A DNA stretch of 64,000 bases from Elymus sibiricus (lineage: Eukaryota; Streptophyta; Magnoliopsida; Poales; Poaceae), in assembly GCA_039707655.1 (NCBI GenBank), contig CM077666.1:239226166-239290165 (forward strand), in the 5' to 3' direction. The position numbers were made by a program, and so were the translations under genes. Of the stretch, positions 11,901-19,646 are shown in pieces. The notes under the pieces were generated by a model that saw only the letters and a list, made by a program, of their open reading frames with translations, had not been told where the DNA came from and did no database searches. Position 1 is the first letter of the stretch. Every line of letters begins with the position of its first letter.

Positions 11901-12909
11901 GAGCTCTATAGCGTTTCTAATATTATATGTGGATGACATATTACTGATTGGAAACAATATAGAAATGTTGGAAAGCGTGAAGGAATATTTGAACAAGAGT
12001 TTTTCAATAAAGGACCTAGGAGAAGCTGCTTTCATATTAGGCATCAAGATCTATAGAGATAGATCACGACGCTTGATAGGACTTTCACAAAGCACATACC
12101 TTGACAAAGTTTTGAAGAAGTTCAAAATGGATCAGTCCAAGAAGGGGTTCTTGCCTGTATTGCAAGGTGTGAAGTTGAGTAAGACTCAATGCCCAGTGAC
12201 TGCAGAAGATAGAGAAAAGATGAGTGTCATCCCCTATGCTTCAGCCATAGGCTCTATCATGTATGCAATACTGTGCACAAGACCCGATGTTAGCCTTGCC
12301 ATAAGTATGGTCGGAAGGTTTCAAAGTGATCCAGGAATGGAACACTGGACGGCGGTCAAGAATATCCTGAAGTACCTGAAAAGGACTAAGGACATGTTTC
12401 TCATTTCTGGAGGTGATCAAGAGCTCGTCGTAAAGGGTTACATCGATGCAAGCTTTGACACTGATCCGGATGACTCTAAGTCACAAACCGGATACGTATT
12501 TATTCTTAATGGGGGTGCGGTTAGCTGGTGCAGTTCCAAGCAGAGCGTGGTAGCTGATTCTACATGCGAAGCGGAGTACATCGCTGCCTCGGAGGCGGCG
12601 AAGGAAGGTGTCTGGATGAAGGAGTTCATGACAGATCTTGGAGTAGTGCCTAGTGCGCTTAACCCAATGACTCTGTTTTGTGATAACACTGGTGCCATTG
12701 CTCTAGCCAAGGAACCAAGATTTCACAAGAGGACCAGACACATAAAGCGACGCTTCAATTCCATCTGCGATTACATCAAGGAGGACGACATAAATATTTG
12801 CAAAGTACACACGGATCTGAATGTTGCAGATCCGATGACTAAACCTCTTCCAAGGGCTAAACATGAACAACACCAGAACTGTATGGGTGTTCGATTCATT
12901 ACAATGTAA
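8926..12909 (+). CDS. Copia gag-pol polyprotein (intact, 1327 aa)
   Basis: Single uninterrupted frame encoding all proteins needed for retrotransposition in cytoplasmic virus-like particles. Domains in order: Copia-type Gag (about 1-240); CCHC zinc knuckle at C252, C255, H260, C265; aspartic protease around D302 (FDTG); GAG-pre-integrase zinc-binding HHCC (H440, H445, C471, C474); integrase core with D501, D564 and E600, the last two spaced D-X35-E; reverse transcriptase from about 850 with YVDD at 1001-1004; RNase H with D1174, E1215 and D1253. The length is near that of known BARE-1/Angela polyproteins. The protease motif reads DTGAVAH. Start chosen at the first in-frame ATG before the Gag homology. 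No frameshift separates gag from pol, so the Gag excess probably comes from splicing or processing, as known in BARE-1. The coding capacity is complete, but two mismatches in the primer binding site leave activity uncertain. Confidence 0.95.
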   Translation: MARAVAPLNFNAFLEKAKLKDDGSNFVDWARNLRIILTASQKAYVLDAPLGHPPAPVESLDVVNAWQARSEDYSIVQCAILYGLEPGLQRRFERHGAYEMFQELKFIFQKNARIERYEISDKFYACKMEENGSISDHVLRMSGYSTRLAELGMPLPPEAITDRVLQSLPPSYKSFVLNYNMHGMNKSVAELFAMLKAAESEIQKEHQVLMVNKTTSFKKNGKGKKGNSKKSGKAVAPLVKKPKAGPKPETVCFHCKGTGHWKRNCPKYLADKKAANNKQGIYDIHVIDVYLTNSRCSAWVFDTGAVAHICNSKQELRNRQRLAKDEVTMRVGNGSKVDVIAVGTLALRLPSGLVMNLNNCYLVPALSMNIISGSCLLRDGYSFKSKNNGCSIYMSNIFYGHAPNVRGLFLLNLDSNDTHVHNIDAKRCRIDNDNTTFLWHCRLGHIGVKRMRKLHADGLLESLDFESLDTCEPCLMGKMTKTPFSGTMERASDLLEIIHTDVCGPMSIEARGGYRYFLTFTDDLSRYGYIYLMKHKSETFEKFKQFQSEVENHRSKKIKFLRSDRGGEYLSYEFGSHLRQCGIVSQLTPPGTPQRNGVSERRNRTLLDMVRSMMSLADLPLSFWGYALETAAFTLNRAPSKSVETTPYELWFGKKPKLSFLKVWGCDAYVKKLQPEKLEPKAEKCVFIGYPKETVGYTFYLRSEGKVFVAKNGTFLEKEFLSKELSGRKIELDEVVEPLLQPESSAAQKDVSVEPTSAEEEVNDDDHEALDQVAIEPRRSTRTRTAPEWYGNPVLEVMLLDNDEPTSYGEAMMGPDSEKWLEAMKSEMGSMYENKVWTLEVLPEGRKAIQNKWIFKRKTDADGNVTVYKARLVAKGFSQVQGVDYDETFSPVAMLKSVRIMLAIAAFFDYEIWQMDVKTAFLNGFLKEELYMMQPEGFVDPENADKVCKLQRFIYGLVQASRSWNLRFDEVIKAFEFIQVYGEACIYKKVSGSSIAFLILYVDDILLIGNNIEMLESVKEYLNKSFSIKDLGEAAFILGIKIYRDRSRRLIGLSQSTYLDKVLKKFKMDQSKKGFLPVLQGVKLSKTQCPVTAEDREKMSVIPYASAIGSIMYAILCTRPDVSLAISMVGRFQSDPGMEHWTAVKNILKYLKRTKDMFLISGGDQELVVKGYIDASFDTDPDDSKSQTGYVFILNGGAVSWCSSKQSVVADSTCEAEYIAASEAAKEGVWMKEFMTDLGVVPSALNPMTLFCDNTGAIALAKEPRFHKRTRHIKRRFNSICDYIKEDDINICKVHTDLNVADPMTKPLPRAKHEQHQNCMGVRFITM

Positions 12910-12948
12910 ATCACATAGTGATGTGAACTAGATTATTGGCTCTAGTGC

Positions 12949-12959
12949 AAGTGGGAGAC
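12949..12959 (+). promoter_or_regulatory. Polypurine tract
   Basis: AAGTGGGAGAC directly before the 3' LTR; the plus-strand DNA primer site. Confidence 0.8.
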
Positions 12960-14703
12960 TGTTGGAAATATGCCCTAGAGGCAATAATAAATTGGTTATT
13001 ATTATATTTCCTTGTTCATGATAATCGTTTATTATCCATGCTATAATTGTATTGATTGGAAACTCAAATACATGTGTGGGTACATAGACAACACTGTGTC
13101 CCTAGTAAGCCTCTAGTTGACTAGCTCGTTGATCAAAAGATGGTGAAGGTTTCCTAGCCATGGACATGAGATGTCATTTGATAACAGGATCACATCATTA
13201 GGAGAATGATGTGATGGACAAGACCCAAACTGTAAACGTAGCATATGATCGTGTCAGTTTATTGCTATTGTTTTCTGCATGTCAAGTATCTGTTCCTTTG
13301 ACCATGAGATCATGCAACTCACTGACACCGGAGGAATACCTTGTGTGTATCAAACGTCGCAACGTAACTGGGTGACTATAAAGATGCTCTACAGGTATCT
13401 CCGAGGATGTCTGTTGAATTGGCATGGATCAAGACTGGGATTTGTTACTCCGTGTGACGGAGAGGTATCTCAGGGCCCACTCGGTAATACAACATCACTA
13501 TAAGGCTTGCAAGCAATGTGACTAAAGTGTTAGCCACGGGATCTTGTATTACGGAACGAGTAAAGAGACTTGCCGGTAACGAGATTGAACTAGGTATCGA
13601 GATACGATCGAATCTCGGGCAAGTAACATACCGATAAACAAAGGAAACATCATACGGGATTAACTGAATCCTTGACATAGAGGTTCAACCGATAAAGATC
13701 TTCGTAGAATATGTAGGAGCCAATATGGGCATCCAGGTCCCGCTATTGGTTATTGACCGTAGAGGTGTCTCGGTCATGTCTACATAGTTCTCGAACCCGC
13801 AGGGTCTACACACTTAACGTTTGGTGACGATATAAGTATAGTTGAGTTGTTATGTTGGTGACCGAAAGTTGTTCGGAGTCCCGGATGAGATCCCGGATAT
13901 GACGAGGAGCTCTGGAATAGTCCGGAGGTAAAGATTGATATATGGGATAATAGTGTTTGGTCTCCGGAAGGGTTCCGGAATTCACCGGAAGAAGTTTCGG
14001 ATGTTTCCCGAAATGTTCGGGTACGAGAACACTTTATTTGGGCCAAGGGGTAAAGCCCACAGGTGCAAAAGGAAGTTTTGCGGAGGCCAGGGGCCAGACG
14101 CCAGGGACCCTGGCGTCTGGGTCCAGACGCCAAGGACCCTGGCGTCTGGTCCTGGAGTCCGAGTAGGACTCTTGCCTTGCGAGCCAAACCGACTTTGAGG
14201 AGGCTCTTTCTCCAAGTTTCGACCCCAGGGCTCAACATATAAATAGAGGGGCAGGGCTAGCACCCGGAACATATCAAGATTTCCCCAAGCCGTGTGCGGC
14301 AACCCTAACCCTCTAGTTCCTCCGTCATAATCTCCGTAGCGCTTGGCGAAGCCCTGCAGAGATTGTTCCTCACCACCATCACCACGCCGTCGTGCTGCCG
14401 GAACTCATCTACTACTTCACCATCGCTCGCTGGATCGAGGAGGTGAAGGCGTCATCAAGCCGTACGTGTGTTGAACGCGGAGGTGCCATCCGTTCGGCAC
14501 TAGTTCGTGATCGGATCGAGGGACGACTTGCGATTTGGATCGCGGAGACGTTCGACTACATCAACCGCGTTTCTTAAACGCTTCTGCTTAGCGATCTACA
14601 AGGGTATGTAGATTCACTCTCCCTCTCGTAGATGCTCATCACCATGGATAGATCTTGTGTGTGCGTAGGAAAATTTTTGTTTCCCATGCTACGTTCCCCA
14701 ACA
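12960..14703 (+). repeat. 3' LTR of the Copia element
   Basis: 1744 bp, TGTTGG...CCAACA, followed by target duplication CCCGG. Lacks 12- and 4-base segments present in the 5' LTR. Confidence 0.93.
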
Positions 14704-14743
14704 CCCGGCCCATACCTTGTCAATTCCAGGCGATTTATTTCAT
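14704..14743 (-). pseudogene. LINE ORF2 start, cut off by the Copia insertion
   Basis: On the minus strand an ATG at 14743 is followed by the LINE endonuclease opening (IAWN.QGMGR) with two in-frame stops (TAA, TGA) at positions usually filled by other residues. It joins in frame to 5885 once the Copia element and one target duplication are removed. Confidence 0.65.
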
Positions 14744-14744
14744 G

Positions 14745-15408
14745 GCTGAACAAAAGAACCAATCACCTCACTGCTATAGGAATCGCAAAAATCTGACTGT
14801 GTGGCCCTTTGATGGAACGAGCGCCTGCAAATTATTCACTCAAGAACTAGCTCCTGCCAAGAATGACTAAACTCCTGATTGCAAAAGGGATTTAGTCAGT
14901 GGCAAGTGAGGGAGTGCCGACAGCCTGCCCGAGGGACGAAGCAGGGTGTGGACGGGCCAAACTAGAAATTTTGGCAAATTTTAACATGCTCCCTCTTACC
15001 CCCCTCTTTGTACATATCAGGTAAGAAGGTAAGAGTTAATCCGTCCACTAATTAATGTGATCAACGGCTCAGATCTACAACATACTCTTACCTCTCATAT
15101 GAAAAGAGGGGGTAAGAGGCAGCATGCTAAAACTGCTCGAAAATTTTATGAAGGCTGAGAAAAGAAATGCCGAGGCAAAGCTGCCGAGGGACGAAGCAGG
15201 GTGAGATCAGATGCACAAGGACGAGGCTGAGCTGGATCGAGGGGAGGCGAGATAGTCTGCAGAGGAAGAAAAAGAAATAGGAACTATGAGACGGAGGGGA
15301 GAGAGGATGGGGGAGGGGCAACGCTGGATCTGATAGGAGTGGACTGGATTGGATCTGACAGAGAGAGAAATGACGGCAGCAACTCCGGCCATCTGACCGA
15401 CCGGACGG

Positions 15409-15411
<3 letters not shown>
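14745..15411. other. Intergenic remnant with MITE and short direct repeat
   Basis: No coding sequence recognised. It holds a 20-bp direct repeat (CCGAGGGACGAAGCAGGGTG at 14929-14948 and 15184-15203) on either side of a MITE-like element. It may be part of the 5' region of the minus-strand LINE, but nothing proves this. Confidence 0.4.
14966..15147. mobile_element. MITE-like element with long imperfect inverted repeats
   Basis: About 180 bp. The left end (AAATTTTGGCAAATTTTAAC then ATGCTCCCTCTTACCCCC) pairs with the right end read in reverse (AAAATTTTCGAGCAGTTTTA then GCATGCTGCCTCTTACCCCC), with about 45 bases of imperfect complementarity. No open frame. I could not define a target duplication, so the superfamily is open. 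Confidence 0.55.

Positions 15412-15469
<58 letters not shown>
15412..15469. repeat. (GA)n microsatellite, about 29 units
   Basis: Uninterrupted AG/GA dinucleotide run. Confidence 0.95.
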
Positions 15470-15472
<3 letters not shown>

Positions 15473-15649
15473 GGTGCAGCGGGAGGTTAAGATGGGATGG
15501 CAGAGAAAGGTCAGAGGTGGGGGATCGAGGAGATCAAGAAGGATTCAGAGGAAGAAGGGAGGAGAGGAACGGCATCACGCCAGTCACCGGCAATCGCCGG
15601 AAATCACCATTACATCGCCCAAGGCGGCTGCTTGTTATTTCTGAATCTG

Positions 15650-15824
15650 AAAACAGCAGGTGCAAGGCAAAGAATCTAGGATTAGTGGGTGCAACCCATT
15701 TGTGTAATATTATGTCGGGGGGTAGGCTCTTGTGTTACCAGCTACTTCTGGGAGTCAAACTTGTTCGAAACCCTCTATTAATTAATGATTGCGGCAAATC
15801 TTTTGCCCTTTTCAAAAAAAAAAT
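15650..15824 (+). mobile_element. Possible LINE 3' tail
   Basis: Ends with a segment like grass LINE 3' ends (ATTAATTAATGATTGCGGC, then CAAATCTTTTGCCC) and a run of ten A at about 15815-15824. No coding part is left, and the 5' end and duplications were not found. Confidence 0.35.
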
Positions 15825-16006
15825 ATAACACGCATTTGGCACAACAATTTTCTTTCTTTCTTTTATGTAAGGCACGCATGATGTTATACAAGCTGACAAA
15901 GAGCTGATACTCATTTTCTAGGACTATCGTACTCCCTCCTATCCAAATTAATTAACGCACACTTAATACAACTTAGTACTAAAGTTGTACTAAGTGTGCG
16001 TCAATT

Positions 16007-16072
16007 GAAATGAATAATGCTCTTTGTGCCCCTTATACTGAAATGAATAATGCTCTTTGTGCCCCTTATACT
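16007..16072 (+). repeat. Perfect 33-bp tandem duplication at LINE 5' junction
   Basis: Bases 16007-16039 and 16040-16072 are identical and begin exactly at the insertion junction. The duplication is in frame (11 codons). Confidence 0.95.
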
Positions 16073-18880
16073 GCTGAAGATGTTCGTAAGGCATTATTCG
16101 ATATTGGGGACTTAAAAGCTCCAGGGCCAGATGGACTCCATGCTATTTTCTATAAAAGGTTTTGGCCCATGTTAGGGGATGATCTAATTGAGGAGGTTTT
16201 GCAAGCAATCAATACATGCACTATTCCAGTGGGTTGGAACGATACTGCGATCGTGATGATTCCAAAGGTTAATACACCAGAAAAGGTAACCCAATTTAGG
16301 CCGATCAGCTTATGCAATGTGGTATATAAAATAATTACAAAAATGGTGGCTTCTCGTTTGAAGGTTTTTCTACCAGAAATCATTAGCCCAACTCTGAGTG
16401 CCTTCGTGCCTGGTAGATTGATAACGGATAACATCTTAGTGGCTTATGAGTGTTTTCACACAATCAAGAATAAAAGAGAAGGTAGAGAGGGCTTATGTGC
16501 TATAAAACTCGATATGCACAAAGCTTACGACAGGGTTGAGTGGCCTTTTTTGAAGGAGATTATGTTAAGACTGGGTTTCCGTCAAGATTGGGTGAATTTT
16601 ATTATGCAATGCGTCTCAACTGTCGAATACAGAGTAAGGATTAATGCGGAGGAAAGTGAGAGTTTTAAGCCTACAAGGTGTTTGAGGCAGGGAGACCCGT
16701 TGTCACCATATCTATTCTTGTTGTGCACAGAGGGGTTGAATGCTTTACTTACACATGAAGAGGAGAATGGAAATATTTCAGGAGTAACAGTATGTAGAGA
16801 TGCCCCGCCCATCACAAATCTTCTCTTTGCGGATGACTCATTGATTCTCATGAAAGCCAACCAACATAGTGCGAAAGCTCTGAAATCAGCGCTAGATTTA
16901 TACTGTGCGGCATCGGGACAATTGGTAAGCGTTGAAAAGTCCAGCATTTTCTTTAGCCCTAACACGAAGGTGGAGATTAGAGAACAATTGTGTGCAACGC
17001 TGATATAATGACTGAAGCCTTCAATGATAAATATTTGGGTTTGCCGGCAAATGTGGGGTTAGATAAAACAGACTGTTTTCAATTTCTGATTGAACGAACT
17101 GTTAAGAAAATTAGTGGTTGGAAGGAAAAATTATTGTCAGCCGGGGGGAAGGAGATCCTGCTCAAGGCTGTTGTCCAAGCCATACCCACCTATGCAATGT
17201 CGGTCTTTAAAATTCCTAAAAAAATTGTAAAGGAATCATTGATGCTATAGTGCATTTCTGGTGGGGAGACGAGGAGAACCAGAGGAGGATGCATTGGATG
17301 GCCTGGTGGAAAATGTGCGTACCTAAAAACCAAGGAGGGATGGGATTTCGTGATATTCATTGCTTCAACTTGACATTGCTCGCCAAACAGGCGTGGCATC
17401 TTATTGATAAGCCTGATTCCTTGTGTGCTACTATCCCAAGGGCTAAGTACTATCCTGATGGTGATTTGTTGAACACCAAGCTAAAGAAAGGCTCTTCATT
17501 TACTTGGCAAAGTATTATGGCAGGTACAGATTCTCTAAAACGCGGCTACATTTGGCGAGTGGGGAATGGTCAAAATATTAATATTTGGGAAGATGCCTGG
17601 ATCCCCCAATTGTAACGCCTAAGGGGGGACAACTGTTATCTAAGGTGGGTGACCTGATTGATCCTGCCTCGAATAGTTGGGATGAAGACCTCATTAGACA
17701 AACTATGTGGCCCATTGATGTACAACGGATTCTTTCAATTCCACTATCACAATATGATATGCCAGATTTCATTGCTTGGAGCTATACGAAAAATGGTATG
17801 TTCTCGGTTCGGTCTGTCTACTCTGTGGAGTGGGACCACCAGTATGGAAGTAAATTAAGACATTCTAATGGGATGGGGCGAACCACAGTAAACCCTATTT
17901 GGAGTAAGATATGGAAGTTATCTTGTTCGGCAAAAGTCAAAATCTTTATATGGCGTACGCTACATGGCACACTTCCATGCCGGGTTACGCTTGCAAATAG
18001 ACATATGAAGATCTCGCCCATTTGTCCTACTTGCTCGGAGGGTCTAGAAGACACAAAGCACATGCTTTTCCTTTGCAGCAAAGCCAAGGAGGTTTGGAAA
18101 AGGCTAGGGATGGATGATATTATTGATAAAGCTTGCGAGGTCGATTGTGCTGGAGAAGCGGTGTTGGAGTATTTACTACTTCTACCAGACCGAGAACTGT
18201 GGATTTTGGGCCATCACAATGTGCGCGAAATGATTGTTGTCTCGGCATGGTATTTATGGTGGGAAAGACGAAAAATGGTGCATAAGGAGACAACGCAGAA
18301 TGCACATCAGATTTCAATGGGGATTCTAGCCCATACGTCAAACTTCGTTAATGCATCATCCCCCAAGGCTTCTATGAAAAAGGGGGGTTGGTCATGCCCC
18401 CCCCCCCCCCCCCCCCCCCGGGGATTTGTGAAACTTAATGTTGACGCTTCTTTTGACCATGACCTTCTAAGGGCACGATGGGGGTGGTTCTGAGAGATGA
18501 CAAAGGCAGGTTTATCGCTGGAGGGAACGGAAAGATTGACTATTGCGCGGATGTTTTGATGGCGGAAGTTTTAGCTCTCAAATTTGGTCTAACACTGGCG
18601 CAGAGGGCGGGATGTAATCACCTTATTATTAACTCGGACAACCTGGAGGTGATTGAAACCGTGCAGGACGGAGGACGGTCGGCGGGTGCGGCGGCGGCAA
18701 TCTTCGATGATTGCTTTCATTATCACTAGATTCAAACATTGTAATAGAGAAACAAATAAAGTAGCTCATGAGCTCGCTAGATTAGCTAGATTTTCTTTGA
18801 CCTCTGATTGGTTTGAGGAACCTTTAAATGAAATTGTAATGATCCTCACAAACGATGTATTGGTTATTTCTAATGAATAA
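16010..18880 (+). pseudogene. LINE ORF2 remnant: reverse transcriptase, zf-RVT, RNase H
   Basis: The first segment (16010-17008, 332 aa) is a non-LTR reverse transcriptase with the conserved KAPGPDG, SAFVPGR, RQGDPLSP and FADD motifs. The reading then shifts frame: 16990-17250, 17250-17615, 17585-18493 (zf-RVT region with WRTLHGTLP and CPTCSEGLEDTKHMLF, then RNase H start LNVDASF) and 18478-18880 (RNase H: LRDDKGRFIAGG, INSDNLEVI, NKVAHELAR). At least four small indels break the frame, for example one base missing near 17002. It ends with a stop near 18880, a short 3' UTR and an A tail. It cannot make a functional protein. Confidence 0.88.
18397..18419 (+). repeat. Poly-C tract, 23 C
   Basis: Homopolymer in the linker before RNase H of the LINE, where related LINEs usually encode a few prolines. 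Confidence 0.9.
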
Positions 18881-18939
18881 AGCTTCGGTTTATTTTCAAA
18901 AAAAAAAACGTGCGTCAATTAATATGGATCGGAGGGAGT

Positions 18940-19406
18940 ATGAAATAAATCTGATTTCATAGGCTTGAGTTGCTTTTCTAATTCATCCAATCCAGAGAAT
19001 ACAGCAAGCTGCCAGTAGTATTCCCCACGACCAGAGTTATCTGAACAGTCGTCCAGGGGATCGTTACACAGACAAGTGGATAGATATTGTTGCCCTATTA
19101 GCTAGAGCGGCCAATCAAGTGCTTCCATTTTTTATTTTTTTGACAGTAATCAAGTGCTTCTATTGTTTGACTCGATACAGCTGTGTTGCACAATGACAAC
19201 GAAAAGATTTGTTGATGATGGTTGTCTCCCCATTTCGAACTGGAATACATCTCAAATGCTTGCTCATGGAAAAACAGAAACGGTTTCTAAGATCATAGCA
19301 GGGAAAGCCATTCATGAGCCACAATGCAAAGAACGAAATCATGTTCAGGTTCAGGTTCATGACCAAGCTGCTGACAGCCATCAGGGAGAAGGGACTGGAT
19401 GCTGAG
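18940..19406 (-). other. 3' UTR and downstream region of the WBP11-like gene
   Basis: 467 bases between the stop codon and the Stowaway MITE. No other coding sequence recognised. The polyadenylation site is not certain; an A/T-rich stretch at 19128-19142 (read on the minus strand) is a candidate end. Confidence 0.5.
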
Positions 19407-19646
19407 CTACTCATCGAGGGCACCCAGTTGCTTCATATCCTCCAGGAATGCCATGTAGGAGTCATCAATGCTTTGTGGCTTAGAAGCTGAGGGTGAAGGC
19501 TGGGCTGCAGATTTTATGGGGGTTACTGAAGGCTTCAGAGCAGAATATGATGGTGCTGATGACTGCTGCTGCTGCTGCTGCTGCTGCGCCTTTGGTTTTG
19601 GTTTCGGGAGAGCGGATTCTCTCTTAACTCGAACTGATGCAGGAAC
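19407..19646 (-). CDS. WBP11: WBP11 exon 9 (C terminus)
   Basis: 79 codons plus TAG. Starts [13 protein letters not shown], carries a CAG8 run (Q8) and ends with an acidic helix [19 protein letters not shown]; acceptor CGCAG. Confidence 0.92.
   Translation of the reverse strand, partial: VPASVRVKRESALPKPKPKAQQQQQQQQSSAPSYSALKPSVTPIKSAAQPSPSASKPQSIDDSYMAFLEDMKQLGALDE

Larger units (their letters stand above)
5886..14703 (+). mobile_element. Full-length Angela/BARE/WIS-like Ty1/Copia retrotransposon
   Basis: An 8818-bp element with LTRs of 1760 bp (5886-7645) and 1744 bp (12960-14703), a primer binding site, a 1.27-kb leader, one intact gag-pol frame and a polypurine tract. The 5-bp target duplications are CCTGG (5881-5885) and CCCGG (14704-14708), differing by one C-to-T change at a CpG. 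By eye the LTRs differ by about 17 substitutions, mostly transitions, plus 4- and 12-base gaps, so about 1% divergence. With the usual grass LTR rate of 1.3e-8 per site per year (an assumption) this is roughly 0.4 million years. It interrupts a minus-strand LINE. The family call rests on the LTR start TGTTGGAAATATGCCC and the domain order. Confidence 0.93.
16007..18909 (+). mobile_element. 5'-truncated LINE (L1-type) inserted in the Stowaway MITE
   Basis: Flanked by direct repeats GTGCGTCAATT (15996-16006 and 18910-18920), with an A run (18898-18908) before the right copy. These are hallmarks of target-primed reverse transcription. The 5' end starts inside the reverse transcriptase domain, so the endonuclease and ORF1 are missing. 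The first 66 bases are a perfect tandem duplication of a 33-bp unit. Confidence 0.9.
15932..18938. mobile_element. Stowaway MITE split by a LINE
   Basis: The left end CTCCCTCCTATCCAAATTAA (15932) and the right end, reversed CTCCCTCCGATCCATATTAA (18938), are Stowaway (Tc1/Mariner) termini, each flanked by TA (15930-15931 and 18939-18940). Without the LINE the MITE would be about 93 bp and fold into a near-complete hairpin around AACTTAGTACTAAAGTT. The LINE lies between two copies of an 11-bp target duplication. Confidence 0.88.
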
